This document shows, in pieces, positions 63,028-64,000 of a stretch of DNA of 64,000 nt. The stretch comes from Bin87 sp965222895. Its GTDB lineage: Bacteria > Chloroflexota > Dehalococcoidia > Lucifugimonadales > UBA3495. How positions within the stretch are numbered: position 1 is the first letter of the stretch; every line of letters starts with the position of its first letter. Location: assembly GCA_965222895.1 (NCBI GenBank), contig CBDCVB010000001.1, forward strand, positions 930,001-994,000, given 5' to 3'. The notes under the pieces are model-generated. The model was not told the DNA's origin. It ran no database searches and saw only the letters and a list, made by a program, of their open reading frames with translations. A program made the position numbers and the translations under genes.

Positions 63028-64000
63028 CTACAACCCGATAGACTTCATCATTTCGTCGGTGAAAAACTGTCGATAACCCGGTGGCGCATCCAGCACGTTT
63101 CCCAATTGGTCGATGCGAATAGAGTATATTTTTACGTCCAGATCGCCCGGTTCAAAGTATAGGATTGATACGTCCTCAGGCTTGAGGGCGGTTATCTTAT
63201 CTCGAACGTCCATCCGTACCCGGTCAATAATGTAGTCACTGTGCGTTTCAATCACCAGTTGTCGGCCATTGGCGGCGACGGAGCAGAACAGGGTACCCAA
63301 CGCCGCTTGGGCGCTGGGGTGCAGGTGAACTTCGGGCTGCTGGAGGAGGAGTGCCGGCTGCTGCAAATTGGGTAGCCACTCCTCATTTGCTTTCAGTAGC
63401 TCAACAAGGGCCGGCAGTGCTTGGCTGACGCCATAGCCTACATCAATCAGATTGCGCTGCGGTCCCTTCCGGCGTTTGCCGAATTTCCTAACCTGTATTT
63501 GAAACGGATCGCCGTCGGTTTTACCGAAGGACCTGACTGAAATCTCGTTAAACAGTCCCGAGGCTTGTCCAAATTCTTCCAAGCGGCCTTTAAGTAGCTG
63601 CCACCCACCGGGGTTATTACGATACAGATTAGCCAAATAGCTGGGGATATATCCTCCCGCGGCGTCCTGCGCCAGCAACATCGGGTCGTAGGTGCGACGT
63701 GGGCGTGAACTGATAGGCGCACTGGATAAAGGACGAGTCGAGTACACTCTATGTCCGCGTACCATATCTCGTAACTGCTTTAGTTTCGACGTATCGTAGC
63801 TATCTTTCGACGGGTCAGGCTCGGTCTGACCCGGTTCCGTAATCGTTTCCGATGGGAACCAGATAGACCACAACGAAAACAGTGGGGCACTTTGGTCGTA
63901 AGATACTCCTTTATTGAACCATACTTCCCTTTTGGGTTGTGGGGTGCCTACGTACACCTTCTGCGGTTCTCCCTCTACGCCCTCCGGTATCTCGATGTTG
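63028..64000 (-). CDS. AAA-family ATPase of the overcoming-lysogenization/DUF3696 type, 5' end outside the window
   Basis: The frame is open to the window edge, so the N-terminal part with the P-loop is missing here. The visible C-terminal half has an ABC-signature-like VGYGVSQALPALVELL, the Walker B region PALLLQQPEVHLHPSAQAALG and the H-loop QLVIETHSDYIIDRVRMDV. These are typical of ATPases with a DUF3696-like end (ILYFEPGDLDVKIYSI...FFTDEMMKSIGL). It would be co-transcribed with the PIN-like gene downstream. Confidence 0.8.
   Translation of the reverse strand, partial: NIEIPEGVEGEPQKVYVGTPQPKREVWFNKGVSYDQSAPLFSLWSIWFPSETITEPGQTEPDPSKDSYDTSKLKQLRDMVRGHRVYSTRPLSSAPISSRPRRTYDPMLLAQDAAGGYIPSYLANLYRNNPGGWQLLKGRLEEFGQASGLFNEISVRSFGKTDGDPFQIQVRKFGKRRKGPQRNLIDVGYGVSQALPALVELLKANEEWLPNLQQPALLLQQPEVHLHPSAQAALGTLFCSVAANGRQLVIETHSDYIIDRVRMDVRDKITALKPEDVSILYFEPGDLDVKIYSIRIDQLGNVLDAPPGYRQFFTDEMMKSIGL

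Overview
The window reads as a high-GC, gene-dense piece of a bacterial chromosome, most plausibly a Chloroflexota member of the SAR202/Dehalococcoidia type. That assignment is an inference from content: several CaiB/BaiF CoA-transferases, a Rieske oxygenase, VOC and SDR proteins, a fibronectin-III surface protein and a dispersed arginine cluster. No rRNA or other taxonomic marker is present.

Layout. 1-3300: an IS701-family element inserted exactly in the stop codon of a small membrane-protein gene, then a decayed integrase-type transposase. 3462-9152: an FMN 2-hydroxy-acid oxidase, a tRNA-Ala-like relic, and the RNA-repair pair pnkp-hen1. 9153-11240: transposon debris, including a 136-bp MITE with IS701-like ends, a cupin protein and a Gfo/Idh relic. 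11244-17856: VOC protein, MocR-like aminotransferase, typA relic, SDR, berberine-bridge-type flavoenzyme and an NHL propeller. 18759-28729: a catabolic block with a Rieske dioxygenase alpha subunit (broken by a 114-bp MITE with IS66-like ends), its beta subunit, an SDR, a DUF35/thiolase-like pair, a double-domain CoA-transferase, an epimerase and an amidase. 29320-42216: gamma-glutamyltransferase, HpaB-like flavin monooxygenase, MmgE/PrpD protein, two VOC proteins, a CapA-like phosphoesterase, two adjacent CoA-transferases and an SDR. 42354-51788: a mobile-DNA island. A GMC oxidoreductase gene is split by a 2,975-bp terminal-inverted-repeat element with no recognisable transposase that carries a CAP-domain protein. 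An IS66 element sits inside that element, and IS5, a second IS701 copy, a truncated IS1182 and a dead IS630 follow. 51830-55174: a frameshifted fibronectin-III protein. 55596-62466: argG, argD, argB and argJ, interleaved with an aspartic-protease pair, a conserved hypothetical and a vapBC remnant. 62560-64000: a PIN-like protein coupled to an AAA ATPase that runs off the window.

The metabolic genes suggest oxidation and CoA-activation of organic acids or aromatic/alicyclic compounds, but no complete pathway can be drawn. The most unusual features are mobile: two non-autonomous miniature elements whose ends match full-length IS elements in the same window, and a passenger-carrying element of unknown transposase type, each with readable target duplications. 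Many apparent frameshifts fall in short G or C runs (GMC oxidoreductase, fibronectin protein, VapC, IS701), so consensus error should be excluded before calling all of them pseudogenes.
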